A DNA stretch of 64,000 nt from SG-bin7 sp964498095 (GTDB lineage: Bacteria; Bdellovibrionota; Bdellovibrionia; Bdellovibrionales; SG-bin7): positions 62,001-126,000 of the forward strand of contig CAZCFY010000009.1 in NCBI GenBank assembly GCA_964498095.1, written 5' to 3'. The notes beneath the pieces are model-generated. The model did no database searches, was not told the DNA's origin, and saw only the letters and a program-made list of their open reading frames with translations. A program made the position numbers and the translations under genes. Numbering within the stretch: position 1 is the first letter of the stretch; each line of letters starts with the position of its first letter. Shown here piece after piece: positions 15,759 to 26,100 of this stretch.

Positions 15759-16700
15759 TTAACCTTTATATTTTGTAACCTGATTTCTTCCGTTATTTTT
15801 TGATCTGTAAAGCGCTTCGTCGGCGGCTTTAAATAAGTCATCCCAACCAGTCATTGTCGGTGACTTTTCCGCAACTCCCAAGGAAATCGTTATGGGAAGT
15901 TTTTTGCCTTCATATTCAAAACTATGGGTTTGTACCGCTTGGCGCGCGCGCTCCGCGATATCGGCGCCTTGTTGCAGACTGCTGCCATGGAGGATCACCA
16001 CGAATTCCTCGCCGCCAAAGCGGGCAAAAAAATCGTCGCCACGAATAACTTTGGCCTTTATGAGGTCCGCCAGAGTTTTTAAAACAAAGTCTCCGGCAAG
16101 ATGGCCGAAGTTATTATTAACTTGGCGAAAGTGATCAAGGTCAAATGCGATGGCAGTTAACGGAAACTGCATAAGACCACTGCGCTTAAAAGCTTCTTTT
16201 CCATGCTCTAGTAACGCGGCTTTATTAAAAATTTGCGTTAGCCCGTCTATTTGACCGCGGTCGTAAGTACTCTTGGTGGTCATCGACTCGATATTGCCGC
16301 TTTCCAAAAATTTGAAGATTACATTTCCCGTTTTTATCTGATCGTTATTTTTTAACTTTACGGGCGTTAACGGCGGAACGACCCGGCCGTTAATCACGGT
16401 TTTATTAGTCGATTCCAAATCCATAATGGAAACTTCTTTGCCGCCGAAAACTATTTTCGCGTGAGATTTACTAACACTTTTGTCGTCGACAAAAACATGC
16501 GAGCGCGGATCGCGCCCAATAACCATGTCACTGCTGGTAAGCGGCCATTGTTTACCAATGTAAGCATTGGGGCCCACTAACAATACTAAACTTGGCGGAG
16601 CGTTTGTCGCCTCGGCAAGCCGACCTTTAAATGTGTCACTTGAGATAACACTTGTTTTGTCACCGGCCGTGACTTCGTCGTCCTTTGGATCTTCAGCCAT
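15759..16700 (-). CDS. dgcB: Diguanylate cyclase, FHA-GGEEF (DgcB-like)
   Basis: A 313-residue cytoplasmic enzyme making c-di-GMP from two GTP. After an unstructured Asp/Thr-rich tail with possible phospho-sites (DKTSVISSDTF) comes an FHA domain (about residues 45-130: VIGRDPRSHVFVDDKSVSKSHAKI, a phosphothreonine reader). The GGDEF domain (about 145-310) keeps the active loop FGGEEFVV and the upstream FDLDHFRQVNN metal site. This order is that of Bdellovibrio DgcB (Bd0742), whose product is needed for prey invasion. Orthology here is inferred from architecture. The longer frame starts with TTG; the ATG at 16700 was preferred. Probably in one operon with the genes upstream. Confidence 0.9.
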   Translation of the reverse strand: MAEDPKDDEVTAGDKTSVISSDTFKGRLAEATNAPPSLVLLVGPNAYIGKQWPLTSSDMVIGRDPRSHVFVDDKSVSKSHAKIVFGGKEVSIMDLESTNKTVINGRVVPPLTPVKLKNNDQIKTGNVIFKFLESGNIESMTTKSTYDRGQIDGLTQIFNKAALLEHGKEAFKRSGLMQFPLTAIAFDLDHFRQVNNNFGHLAGDFVLKTLADLIKAKVIRGDDFFARFGGEEFVVILHGSSLQQGADIAERARQAVQTHSFEYEGKKLPITISLGVAEKSPTMTGWDDLFKAADEALYRSKNNGRNQVTKYKG

Positions 16701-16738
16701 CAACAATCAGTATAGAAAAACCTAGCAACTCTGACAAT

Positions 16739-17965
16739 TTAGTTTTGCAGGATTTGTTTTGCTAGTCTCTTGCCTAGTTCCACTCCGGGCTGGTCGAAGG
16801 CATTTATGTTGAGGTGCTCTCCTAGACCGGCAACGACGACTTGAAAAAGCATGAAAAGCGCGCCCAGTTCTTTTTCCCGAATTTGCCCCACACGTAAACT
16901 CAGACTCTGTACTCCCATTTGCTCAAGTCCCTGCGCGGTCGCCGCAGCTTGAGCCGCAAAGACTCGACCAAGGTTCTTTTTTTCAAATCCTAACTGGCTC
17001 GCGAATATATCTTTTTTTAACTGTGAACCATAATCTTCACTTTCAGAGACACGTAAAAACCAGACAAATTTGTCCCGCGCGCCTTCCGCGATTTGCTGCA
17101 ATACCGAATGCTGATCGCAAGAGCCCGTCAAAGGGATAGGCGTACTCGCTCGCGGCGCGGGCTTTTGTTCACGCGTTATTTTTTTTGCCAACGACTCTGA
17201 CCATAGCTGCTGATACCAAAGCCCAAAATTGCGGAGCGCATCGCAGTAACTCCATAAACAAGTAATCCATTCGTCCCGCTTAAAACTCGCGATGCTTTGA
17301 GCTATAAGCTGTACCGTGATGTCTTGATGTTGAATTCCCCAAAGGGCGCCGCGGCGAATTTCTTCGATATTTAAACCCATAAAGGCCGCCGGCAAAAGTC
17401 CCACGGGCGTAAGAACGGAAAACCGGCCCCCAACATCAATGGGGATTTCCAAAATCGGAATTTTATTTTTAATCGCCCAGTCGGTTAATAGGTTTTCTTT
17501 AAGTTCCGAAATGACCGTTGCTTGCTTTGCGAGACTTAGTTTCTTAGTGGCCAACCACTGGTTAACAAAATTTCCCATGGCCAGCGTTTCCACGGTATTT
17601 CCACTCTTTGACACCAAAACAAAATGGGTTTTATTGGGCTTTGCGATTTGATTCAACCGCTGCCAAAAGTAATGGCCGTCAATATTGTCAATAAATTCGA
17701 CCGTAAATTTTTTGGCCTTAAATCCTAAAACTTCGGCTATGGCTTTGCCACCCATGGAGCTTCCGCCAATACCTAAAACCACCATGTGATTAAATTTTTT
17801 TTGTAATTCCTTGGCGCGTTTTTTACTCGACTCAAACAAACTCTTGCGTTCGGGAATCTGATGAAAACCAATATCTTTACGTTTAAGAAATTTTTTAAGC
17901 GCATCGCTGGCGGCCTGAACTTCTTCTGGCCGAGGAGCGTGCGTAGAATGTGTAAGGAAAATCAT
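16739..17965 (-). CDS. pgi: Glucose-6-phosphate isomerase
   Basis: A 408-residue enzyme interconverting glucose-6-P and fructose-6-P in glycolysis/gluconeogenesis. The sugar-phosphate isomerase motifs are clear: VLGIGGSSMGGKAIAE, LVSKSGNTVET and GGRFSVLTPVGLLPAAFMG. It is shorter than the 550-residue proteobacterial enzyme and closer to compact bacterial forms. The start codon overlaps the stop of the upstream phosphoesterase gene by 4 nt, so translation is coupled. A 38-nt gap precedes the FHA-GGEEF cyclase. Confidence 0.93.
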   Translation of the reverse strand: MIFLTHSTHAPRPEEVQAASDALKKFLKRKDIGFHQIPERKSLFESSKKRAKELQKKFNHMVVLGIGGSSMGGKAIAEVLGFKAKKFTVEFIDNIDGHYFWQRLNQIAKPNKTHFVLVSKSGNTVETLAMGNFVNQWLATKKLSLAKQATVISELKENLLTDWAIKNKIPILEIPIDVGGRFSVLTPVGLLPAAFMGLNIEEIRRGALWGIQHQDITVQLIAQSIASFKRDEWITCLWSYCDALRNFGLWYQQLWSESLAKKITREQKPAPRASTPIPLTGSCDQHSVLQQIAEGARDKFVWFLRVSESEDYGSQLKKDIFASQLGFEKKNLGRVFAAQAAATAQGLEQMGVQSLSLRVGQIREKELGALFMLFQVVVAGLGEHLNINAFDQPGVELGKRLAKQILQN

Positions 17966-19041
17966 GCAATAACCACGTCTTCTTCAATCCGGTGATAACC
18001 GCGCCACTCTTTTAACCGACCGCGTGGACGAGAGCCATCATCGGGATATTCGATCATAACATAGGTGAGCTTCGTGATTTTGCCAAGGGATGGCATGTCG
18101 AGTGAAGTTAATTCCGTCCAAGTGCCGGTATTAAAATATTCCATGTCATTCCCCCATTGGCGGTACTGGTAAACATGGGTGTGCCCGAAGATACACGTAT
18201 GTACTCTTTCGTCTTGAAGGATTCTTTTGGCCTGTTCACTGAGATCAGGAAAAACTGCGCTTTCCAGAAGCACTTCGACGACTTTTTTTACCGTAACCTG
18301 CCGGCGGGGATCGCGAAAGAATAAAATTTTAGCAAAATAACCTATCAGCTGAGTAATGCCCGTTATAAAAAACATGGTTTCGCTAAAAAATGCCCAGCGA
18401 AGCATCTTGCTAAAGGGACGGATCTTGTCGACATAGGGATAGTTGTTTTTTACTTTCAGTACAAAGTCGACGAAAAAGTGGGATCCTAGCGGCAAATTTA
18501 AAATCGGCTCGGGTAAATCCTTTTTTAGAAAAAACCTCTTGGGATCTAAGCGATTGGCCGCCTCATACATATGGCCGTGTTCGACATGCACGCCATCAAA
18601 GAAGTAAACGATATTGCGAAATTTAATTTTTTTGCCGACAACTTCGTCTAAATAATTGCGGCAGGCCGGCCAAAACATTCCCTGATCATGATTGCCGACG
18701 ACATAAGTAACCTGATTACCCTCTTTGGCGGCGAAATTTTTGATCGCGCCAAAAAACTGTGGATGACCTTCGACAATGGATTTCATTACCGACAATGTCA
18801 CGCCTTCGGTGAGCACGGTTAAAAAGTGACCGCGAAAATCCACTTGTAAAAAATTAAAAATATCCCCGTTCAAAATCAACTCGATTTGGTAATCCTTATA
18901 CTCGCCCGACATGTAATAATTTATGAATTCAACGAACTTCTCGGCGTAATAGAACTCTTCTAATGAGTTTAGAGCGCCACCTTGGAGAATACGCCCTTTT
19001 CCCAAGTGAAGATCGCTGACGACGAGTTTCATCTTCTTCAT
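17962..19041 (-). CDS. Calcineurin-like metallophosphoesterase, LpxH-like
   Basis: A 359-residue phosphoesterase. The metal motifs run in order: VVSDLHLGKG, LNGDIFNFLQ, VVGNHDQGMFWP, VEHGHMYE and IFGHTHVYQYRQW. These are shared with UDP-2,3-diacylglucosamine diphosphatase LpxH, which cleaves the pyrophosphate in lipid A synthesis. The protein is over 100 residues longer than LpxH and has a hydrophobic stretch near residues 220-245, so LpxH function is not certain. It begins 2 nt after the GGDEF gene and overlaps pgi by 4 nt. Confidence 0.8.
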   Translation of the reverse strand: MKKMKLVVSDLHLGKGRILQGGALNSLEEFYYAEKFVEFINYYMSGEYKDYQIELILNGDIFNFLQVDFRGHFLTVLTEGVTLSVMKSIVEGHPQFFGAIKNFAAKEGNQVTYVVGNHDQGMFWPACRNYLDEVVGKKIKFRNIVYFFDGVHVEHGHMYEAANRLDPKRFFLKKDLPEPILNLPLGSHFFVDFVLKVKNNYPYVDKIRPFSKMLRWAFFSETMFFITGITQLIGYFAKILFFRDPRRQVTVKKVVEVLLESAVFPDLSEQAKRILQDERVHTCIFGHTHVYQYRQWGNDMEYFNTGTWTELTSLDMPSLGKITKLTYVMIEYPDDGSRPRGRLKEWRGYHRIEEDVVIA

Positions 19042-19043
19042 TA

Positions 19044-20057
19044 TTAGCTCGCTATGTAGATGCGGTTTCGCCCAGAGCTTTTGCTTTGATACATGGCCTG
19101 GTCAGCCAAATTTACGAGGGTCTCGCGTGTTTCCGCGTGTTCCGGATAGGCCGCGACACCAATACTCGTCGTAATTTTATAAGTACGGCCATCCACGATA
19201 AAGTCCTTTTTGGCAATAAGATTACGGATCCGCTCGGCCGCCACATTCGCATTTAAGGAATTAGCGCCAATAAGAAGCAAGAGATACTCGTCACCGCCGT
19301 AACGAATGCCGACGTCATTTCCACGAATATTTGTTTTTAGCAATTGTCCCAGCTGCCCTAAAATTTTAGATCCAATTATATGACCAAACTTATCATTGAC
19401 GTCTTTAAAATGATCGATATCCAAAAACAAAACCGAAAAAGGGTTTTCTTGACGGCGTGACAACGAAATTTCACGGTCAAGAGCCATCGCCAGGTAGCGT
19501 TGGTTAAATAATCCGGTTAAGTCATCCACGAACGCCAATTCACGGGCGCGCACAAACCGCAAAGCTTCGTTTAGATTTCTGGCGACTACTTGGCGCACAT
19601 AAACGATGCTTTGAAAAATCCAGTTTTTTTGCCAGTTGCGGGGATTCTCAATAAGTATGTCGCCTATCTTTTCTTGCGTTTTCGGTCCATAAACGGGCCA
19701 CAGCACGAATTCACGGTTTAAGGTTTTTATTTGTACGACATCATCCAAATCAAATTCCACTAAGCCCCGGGCCAGGCTTGCAATGAGGGCTCCAAGCTCT
19801 TCCTGATTTTGTTTTCCTAAAATTAAATATTTGGGACAAACTTCGCCAATCCGCGCCCGCGGAATTTGCACACTGCCCTTTTGATACTGCGTCTGAATCA
19901 TATTTTCTAAACGATCGCCCAGAAACCAATAAACTTGTGTCGCCCCTAACTCCTTACGGAAAAGCTCCAAGGTTTTAGAGATAACCTGCGGACAGTTATC
20001 TAACTCTAAGTCAGACTCAAAATTTAATAAATTTTGCATTACCAAAATATCGCTCAT
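19044..20057 (-). CDS. GGDEF diguanylate cyclase with N-terminal sensor-like domain
   Basis: A 337-residue protein. Residues 1-165 resemble a GAF-like sensor (alternating helices and strands, no TM segment). Residues about 170-335 form the GGDEF domain with active loop RYGGDEYLLLL and substrate site FLDIDHFKDVNDKFGH. No EAL domain. It would make c-di-GMP in response to an unknown signal. Its start codon directly follows the stop of the coiled-coil gene, and the phosphoesterase gene begins 2 nt after it. Its operon also contains the FHA-GGEEF cyclase, so two cyclases may be co-expressed. Confidence 0.92.
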   Translation of the reverse strand: MSDILVMQNLLNFESDLELDNCPQVISKTLELFRKELGATQVYWFLGDRLENMIQTQYQKGSVQIPRARIGEVCPKYLILGKQNQEELGALIASLARGLVEFDLDDVVQIKTLNREFVLWPVYGPKTQEKIGDILIENPRNWQKNWIFQSIVYVRQVVARNLNEALRFVRARELAFVDDLTGLFNQRYLAMALDREISLSRRQENPFSVLFLDIDHFKDVNDKFGHIIGSKILGQLGQLLKTNIRGNDVGIRYGGDEYLLLLIGANSLNANVAAERIRNLIAKKDFIVDGRTYKITTSIGVAAYPEHAETRETLVNLADQAMYQSKSSGRNRIYIAS

Positions 20058-20804
20058 TTACTTTACCTTTTTTAAAGGCGTAGCATTTTGGTCTTCGTCT
20101 TCTAAAAGTGACAATGCTAATCGCATAGCTTTAACAACGCGGCGAATTTTTTCGCCATCCTTTTCGATGCGGTCATTCATCGCGCCTTCGCGCGTCCGAT
20201 GTTGTTCAACATCCAAATTCATTTGATCAATGCGCCGCTTTAAATCCAAAATTATTTCATCTTTATTGCGAATGACGGCGGCACCTTCCATTTTCATGAT
20301 TTCAAGGCGGTTTTCAAGCTCACGCTCCCGCACCCGGATCTTTTTTAGATCTGTGGCCAAGCGCATTTCCAATTCTTCAACTTTTCCCGACAGTCTTCCC
20401 ATTTCGCGGTCTTTGGCCTGGATAGACTCCATTAAAAGCCGCTTTTCTTCACTAAAATTTTCTTCTTGCTCAGACGCTTGACGAGAGGCTTTTTCAAATT
20501 TCGTCGTGAGATCTTCGACGCGTTGGTTTAGCGTGCGTCCAGCAGCGATAAGTTGTTCATTCTCGCGCCGTAAACGGTCAATTTCTTCTTCAAGTTCCAA
20601 AATTCTTTGCTGAGCTACGCGCAAATTTTCTGACTGCGCTAAAGCGGCTTCTGTCGTGGGCAAATGGCCGGCGGAAAAAGGATTCCGCGAAGGACTTTTT
20701 CCCTCAAACTCTGGAAGATTGGAATCGGGCTTCTGTTGGTCTTTTCCCAACAGCGCATCCACGATTCCCATCGCAAATTTGCCGCCATTTTTATTATCAG
20801 CCAT
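20058..20804 (-). CDS. Coiled-coil protein heading a GGDEF operon
   Basis: A 248-residue soluble protein: a short N-terminal segment (MADNKNGGKFAMGIVDALLG), a Pro/Ser linker, then about 170 residues of heptad-repeat coiled coil (LRVAQQRILELEEEIDRLRR onward). No enzymatic motif. It is the first gene of a tightly packed operon with GGDEF, phosphoesterase, pgi and FHA-GGEEF. It could be a scaffold or a polar-localisation protein. Function not assigned. Confidence 0.75.
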   Translation of the reverse strand: MADNKNGGKFAMGIVDALLGKDQQKPDSNLPEFEGKSPSRNPFSAGHLPTTEAALAQSENLRVAQQRILELEEEIDRLRRENEQLIAAGRTLNQRVEDLTTKFEKASRQASEQEENFSEEKRLLMESIQAKDREMGRLSGKVEELEMRLATDLKKIRVRERELENRLEIMKMEGAAVIRNKDEIILDLKRRIDQMNLDVEQHRTREGAMNDRIEKDGEKIRRVVKAMRLALSLLEDEDQNATPLKKVK

Positions 20805-20998
20805 CTACGTAAAATATCGGAAATCCAGAGGTATTTCTTAATTTACAGGTGACCCTTTGGCGTGGGTTCTAGACGTTGGCCAAGGAACCAATTTGTTAGA
20901 TTGCATATACTACGCGCCGAAACTTATAGATTTCTATTCTATCTCGGACCATAGTCTAGTGTTATATGGTTAAGTCGTTAGGGCAAAAAGGAGATTTC

Positions 20999-21505
20999 AT
21001 GAAAAACATTTTTGCACTTATTTTTTCTTCAGTCGTAATAATTTCTAGTTTGGCGCATGCAAATCCTCATCTGATTTTAGGCACGGGGCCCGTGGATCTC
21101 GCCTATCGGCGTTTTGGAGAAGTCAGTCTTGCCGGCATGGATGCAGAAAAAAATCCCTGCGAAGTTAAAATTAATTTTTATTTTAAGGAATTAAAAGACA
21201 GCGGCCAATATATTATTTCCGCCATGTACGCGACAATACTAAATGCCGCCCCCGGCCGCTCCGCCACTTACTCGGCCCGCGTGTCACCCGATCAAATTGT
21301 CGACGGCCCCCAATGTCCCGAGCTTAAAGAAAATTCAGATCAGGTTTTTCATCTCCAAAACGCCGAAGAGCAAACCTCTCCCCGCGTATGCCATGAATGG
21401 AAGTCCCGCTGGGGATTCAAGTTCGAAGAACTTTCTCCTAGCGACTCCCGCTATACCGTTATCGCTGATGACGGCGAGACCTTTATCTGCAAAATTTCGA
21501 ATTAG
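20999..21505 (+). CDS. Secreted protein of unknown function
   Basis: A 168-residue protein. The ATG after AAAAAGGAGATTTC starts a clear signal peptide (ending SLAHA). The mature part has four Cys (CEVKINFYF, GPQCPEL, RVCHEW, FICKISN) that could form two disulfides. No known domain. Convergent with the Kelch protein gene, 26 nt away. Confidence 0.7.
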   Translation: MKNIFALIFSSVVIISSLAHANPHLILGTGPVDLAYRRFGEVSLAGMDAEKNPCEVKINFYFKELKDSGQYIISAMYATILNAAPGRSATYSARVSPDQIVDGPQCPELKENSDQVFHLQNAEEQTSPRVCHEWKSRWGFKFEELSPSDSRYTVIADDGETFICKISN

Positions 21506-21531
21506 ATCTTACGAAGTGCTAAGGCCATCTG

Positions 21532-22917
21532 TTAATTAAAACTATATTTAAATCCGCCAGCGCCATTCTTAAAAAGATATAAATGGCGGCCAGACCAGAA
21601 AGCGTTGTAGCGGGCCACTTCGGCTTGAAGATTTACCGAAGGTAATAAACCGCGTGGAAGATTGACCCACGCGTTGACAGTGCGATCAAGATATTTAGGA
21701 ATAGACTGATCTCCCAACTGCGCACTTGAAATACTTTGGACCATAAATTTAGTACCGGTGTACCATGTCCAGCCAAAATCAATTGAGATTCCCGTGTAAT
21801 CATTTGCTAGATTAATTCTGCGCCAAGAGTTGGTGACGGGATCATAGGCGCCGACGTAGCCAACGCCATTTGTGATCATACCTGCCAGATAACCGCCCCA
21901 CACAAGCATTTCTTTACCGTCCCAATGCGCAAAGTGATACCAACGCCCCGGAATATCTGCGGGAGCATTTGCCATTGGTGCCCAGGTGTCCGTCGTGGGA
22001 TCATAGATGGCTCCATCATTATAAGACGAGTTGTTAACAATGGCGCCGCCCCACACAATCATTTTTGTACCCGTCCACACGGCGGTCGCAAAGCCGCGAG
22101 CCGAGGGCGCACCCACAGTACTCATTGGAGCCCACGTTTTTGTCGCAAAATTATAACGGCCGCCACGATTTGTATAAGCATTCGTAAAGCCGCCCCATAC
22201 GATGTATTCCTTGCCGGTCGAAACAGCTGTGTGAGCAATCCCTGGAGTGGGCTGATTCTGAGTTTCCATATTTTCCCATGAGTCCGTGGCCATTTTGTAA
22301 ACTACGCCCTGGGCAACAATATTTCGGTTTATGTCTTGCCCTCCCCAAAAGTAGACGTTTCCGTTTTCCATCGCCGGCGTACCGTAGAGGCGAAATGGTA
22401 TTACTGCGTTTGGCGAAATTCCAACAATGCTTTCGCTGGGAGCGTATTCATATCCCATAATCAGTTTGCTGGTTTCAACATTATCGACAAGTAAACTTAC
22501 GTCGACTTTAGACGCCGCCGAAGAAGGAGTTATGCAATTAATTTCCGTTGCACTTACGACTTTTAAATTTAAGCATAATTGATTGCCAATTTTAACTTCA
22601 ACTTTTTTACCGGCTAGCGGGATATCACTTGCAGTGATTTTTAGAGAATGATCCCCAAATAAGGGGCCTTTGTTATCTATCACAGAAATGAGTTTAGGCA
22701 TTGCGGGTACTGGCGGCGGTGGAGGCGTGTTGGAATTATTATTATTTGGGTCGGCGCTGGGATTATTGCCGGTGTCCGTCGTGGAGTTTGAACTTAGAGC
22801 GCCTCGAAATGGGGCCATTTCGTTAGAACAATTTTGATAACCACTGGCGGTTACTACGAGTAAAATTAAAACGGATGCTAGATTTCTTGACTTAAAATGA
22901 TACACCCTAACCCCCAT
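21532..22917 (-). CDS. Kelch-type propeller protein with IPT-like domain, exported
   Basis: A 461-residue protein. After an N-terminal hydrophobic segment comes a Ser/Asn/Pro linker (residues about 45-75). An IPT/TIG-like domain follows (about 76-155: ISVIDNKGPLFGDHSLKITA), then a galactose-oxidase/Kelch-like propeller with at least four blades carrying the WGG turn (VYFWGG, YIVWGG, MIVWGG, MLVWGG). The Cys in GYQNCS after the hydrophobic stretch is not in a normal lipobox. A GTG at 22905, behind GGGGGTTAGG, is an alternative start. Likely a surface or periplasmic binding protein. Confidence 0.8.
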   Translation of the reverse strand: MGVRVYHFKSRNLASVLILLVVTASGYQNCSNEMAPFRGALSSNSTTDTGNNPSADPNNNNSNTPPPPPVPAMPKLISVIDNKGPLFGDHSLKITASDIPLAGKKVEVKIGNQLCLNLKVVSATEINCITPSSAASKVDVSLLVDNVETSKLIMGYEYAPSESIVGISPNAVIPFRLYGTPAMENGNVYFWGGQDINRNIVAQGVVYKMATDSWENMETQNQPTPGIAHTAVSTGKEYIVWGGFTNAYTNRGGRYNFATKTWAPMSTVGAPSARGFATAVWTGTKMIVWGGAIVNNSSYNDGAIYDPTTDTWAPMANAPADIPGRWYHFAHWDGKEMLVWGGYLAGMITNGVGYVGAYDPVTNSWRRINLANDYTGISIDFGWTWYTGTKFMVQSISSAQLGDQSIPKYLDRTVNAWVNLPRGLLPSVNLQAEVARYNAFWSGRHLYLFKNGAGGFKYSFN

Positions 22918-23147
22918 CCCTTATCGGCTATTAGCGCTGCAAGGCAAAGACCACAAAGGGATGAACCAAAAGCAAATCATCGATTAGATGTTTTACAGGT
23001 GATCACTTTTCCCCTTGAGCACATCTAAACTAATTACCTATTCCGTCTCAAATAGGCGCGCTTAATTGTGAATTTCTCTCTAGAAACCTAGTCTAAAGTT
23101 AAGCACTCACTGGCAAATTCCGAAAAGTACTGGTGAAAGGTCGAGTT

Positions 23148-26100
23148 ATGGACGTTTGCGGGAAAATCCTAACCTTACTCTACGGCATCGTTTTAGCGAC
23201 GACCGCCATGGCGCAATCATCGCCACAGGCCATGAGTTTGCAGGGAAAAATTTTAGATGCCAGCAATACTCCCGTGGAAGCTGCAAGCGTCACTTTTGCT
23301 ATTCAAATTTTATCTCCCGGAATCGAGCAATGCTTACTCTATCAAGAGACCCAAACTATCAATATGTCGGGATCAGGCGGCATCTTTTCTTTACCACTTG
23401 GTGCTGGCACGAGATCCGGTGCGGGATTTGAAAACACCAGTTCTCTTGCCACGATTTTTAATAATGCTTCTGGCGCTCTCACCGGTTTAACCTGCTTAGT
23501 AGGGACTAGCTACGCACCTTCTGGCGGCGCAATCCGTAAAATTAAATTAACCTTTGATGCTGGCACCGGACCACAAGTTGTTACGCAAACTTTGGATTTG
23601 CAAGCCGTGCCGTTTGCGCTTTACGCCGATAGCTTACAAGGAAGAACTCCAGCTAATTTCTTACAAACTAGCGCACAAACGACTCAAATCAAAGTCGACA
23701 ACTTGGCACTTGATGCTAATTACAATGAGTTACTCGCTCTCATCGCCGGGACGTCAACCCAATATGCTTTACCAAATGGTTCCAATTTTACTCCGGCTGC
23801 CGACGTGAATTTAAATTCGCATAAAATAATAAATCTCACCGCGCCTACCGCCGGTACCGATGCCGTTAATAAAACTTATTCCGACACTAAACTTGGTGGC
23901 GCCGCCCTTGACACCACTGGACTCACCACAAATGGCCAAAGCATTCGCTGGAATAACACCTTAAATAAATGGGAAGTTTACACGCCTTCAACAACTGATA
24001 GCACCAAGCTTCCACTCGCCGGCGGCACTATGACCGGAGCGATCGATATGGGTGGCTACAACTTGCTGGCTACGGGTCATATTACCATGAGTCCGCAAAA
24101 AACTTTAAATCTTGGAACTTACACCGATGCGCAAGAGACCACTCTGGTGGGAACGCTTGGCGCCGTGGACAAGGGTAAAACCTGGTATAACACCGATCAA
24201 AGCCAAATTAAAATGTGGACGGGTGCTGCGCCCGCCGCGGTAGTTTTGTCAGGTAATGACATTGGCACCTCCGCTGGAAAAGTCATGGCTGCAGACGCGG
24301 TACCAAATTGTTTAGCAACACAAAAATTACAGATGAGCTTAGGGCCGGTTTATTCTTGGACATGCGTGACCGATCAAACGGGAACGGATACTCAGTGGAC
24401 CACAACAGGAAGTGATATTTATTTTAATACGGGAAATGTGGGGATTGGAACGGCAACCCCCGGTTCGAAACTATCTATCAGTCAAACTGACACAACTACT
24501 ACGGGCTCCATAAGTTTACACAAAAACTCGTTTACATTTAATCCCTCCGCAAATGCGCTTGGTGCGTTGCGAGTTGCGAGTGAAAACTCAGCTTCGTCGC
24601 AAGCAGGAAATACTAGAAACTTCGCGACCCTGCTCGGCGTAACAGGAGACTCTACTCACAATGGTTCAGGGACCGTAAGTGCAGTGAAGGGCGGCTCATT
24701 TAGCGCCGCAAACTCGAGTACGGGTACAGTGAGTATGCTGACTGGAATAGAGAGTACCGTTTCAAATGCTGGTACAGGCAGTGTAATGGATATGTATGGT
24801 GGCTACTTTGATACTATGTCTTCTAACGGATCAATAACAAATATGTACGGTGTATATGTGAGTCAAATGAGTACCTCTGGAAGTATAAGTGCAGCCAATC
24901 GCTACGGAGTTTATATTGATACTCCAGTAGGAACTACAACCACAGCTGACTACGGCCTATTTCAAGAAGGCGCTAACCAAAAGAACTACTTCGCCGGAAG
25001 TTTAGGTATCGGCACGACAAGCCCTGGCGCCAATCTCCATGTAAGGGCTGCCAATAATCCCGAAATCAAACTCACCAATGAAGGAACCGCACAATATACT
25101 TCTCCCTACATCACTTTCGAAAACACAGAAGTTACCGACGGTAATCAGACTTGGAAAATTATTGCTTCAAAGGACTCGGCGGGTGCGGCGACCGGTGGAA
25201 GCACCTTTGCCATCCGACGGGGTAATCCCGATCAATCGATAGCGAGCACCCCATTTGTCATTGATACTTCCAACAATATTATATTGGAAGGGGGCTGGAG
25301 CACGGGTGGACAAACCTATGGTAAGGTCGGTATTGGCACGGTCCCAGTTGCGCTTCTTGATGTTGCGGGTGACATAAAAATCGGTAACAGCAGCGCGACT
25401 TGCGATGGCACAACTGCGGGAAGTCAGCGCTACAACACAACAAGTAACAAGATGGAATTTTGTAACGGCACAACTTGGGCAAATATCGATACAAGTGGTG
25501 GCGGTGGTACTGTAACAAGCGTTTCAGTGACTGCGCCACTTGGCGTGACAAATGGAACAACGACTCCTGCACTCACCATTTCCGATGCCACCACTGGCGC
25601 CAAAGGTGTGATGCAAGTTGGAAGTGGTCTTGCGGTTTCATCAGGAACAGTCAGTGTTGATTCGGGAACGACAGGAAGTAAAATTGTTGCTCTTGATGGT
25701 ACCGGAAAACTCCCCGCGGTTGACGGAAGCGCACTTACCAATGTGGTGGCCACAAGTTACTCAGGAACAGTACCGGTTAATAAGGGCGGAACTGGAGCGA
25801 CTGATGCGGCCACAGCAAGAACAAATCTTGGTTTAGCAATTGGAACCGATGTGCAAGCGTACGACGCGCAGTTAGCGGATATTGCAGGCCTGACAACTAC
25901 GGCCGATAATTTTATCGTTGGTAATGGATCTAATTTTGTTTTAAAAACACCCGCCGATGCGCGCACAAGTTTAGGCCTTGGTACGGCTGCGGTATTAAAT
26001 ACAGGAACGGGATCTACGGATCTCGCTAGTAATAACGCTGTTCCAAATTGTACTTCGGGTCAAAAACTTCAAATGAGCGCAGGCCCAATTTATTCTTGGT

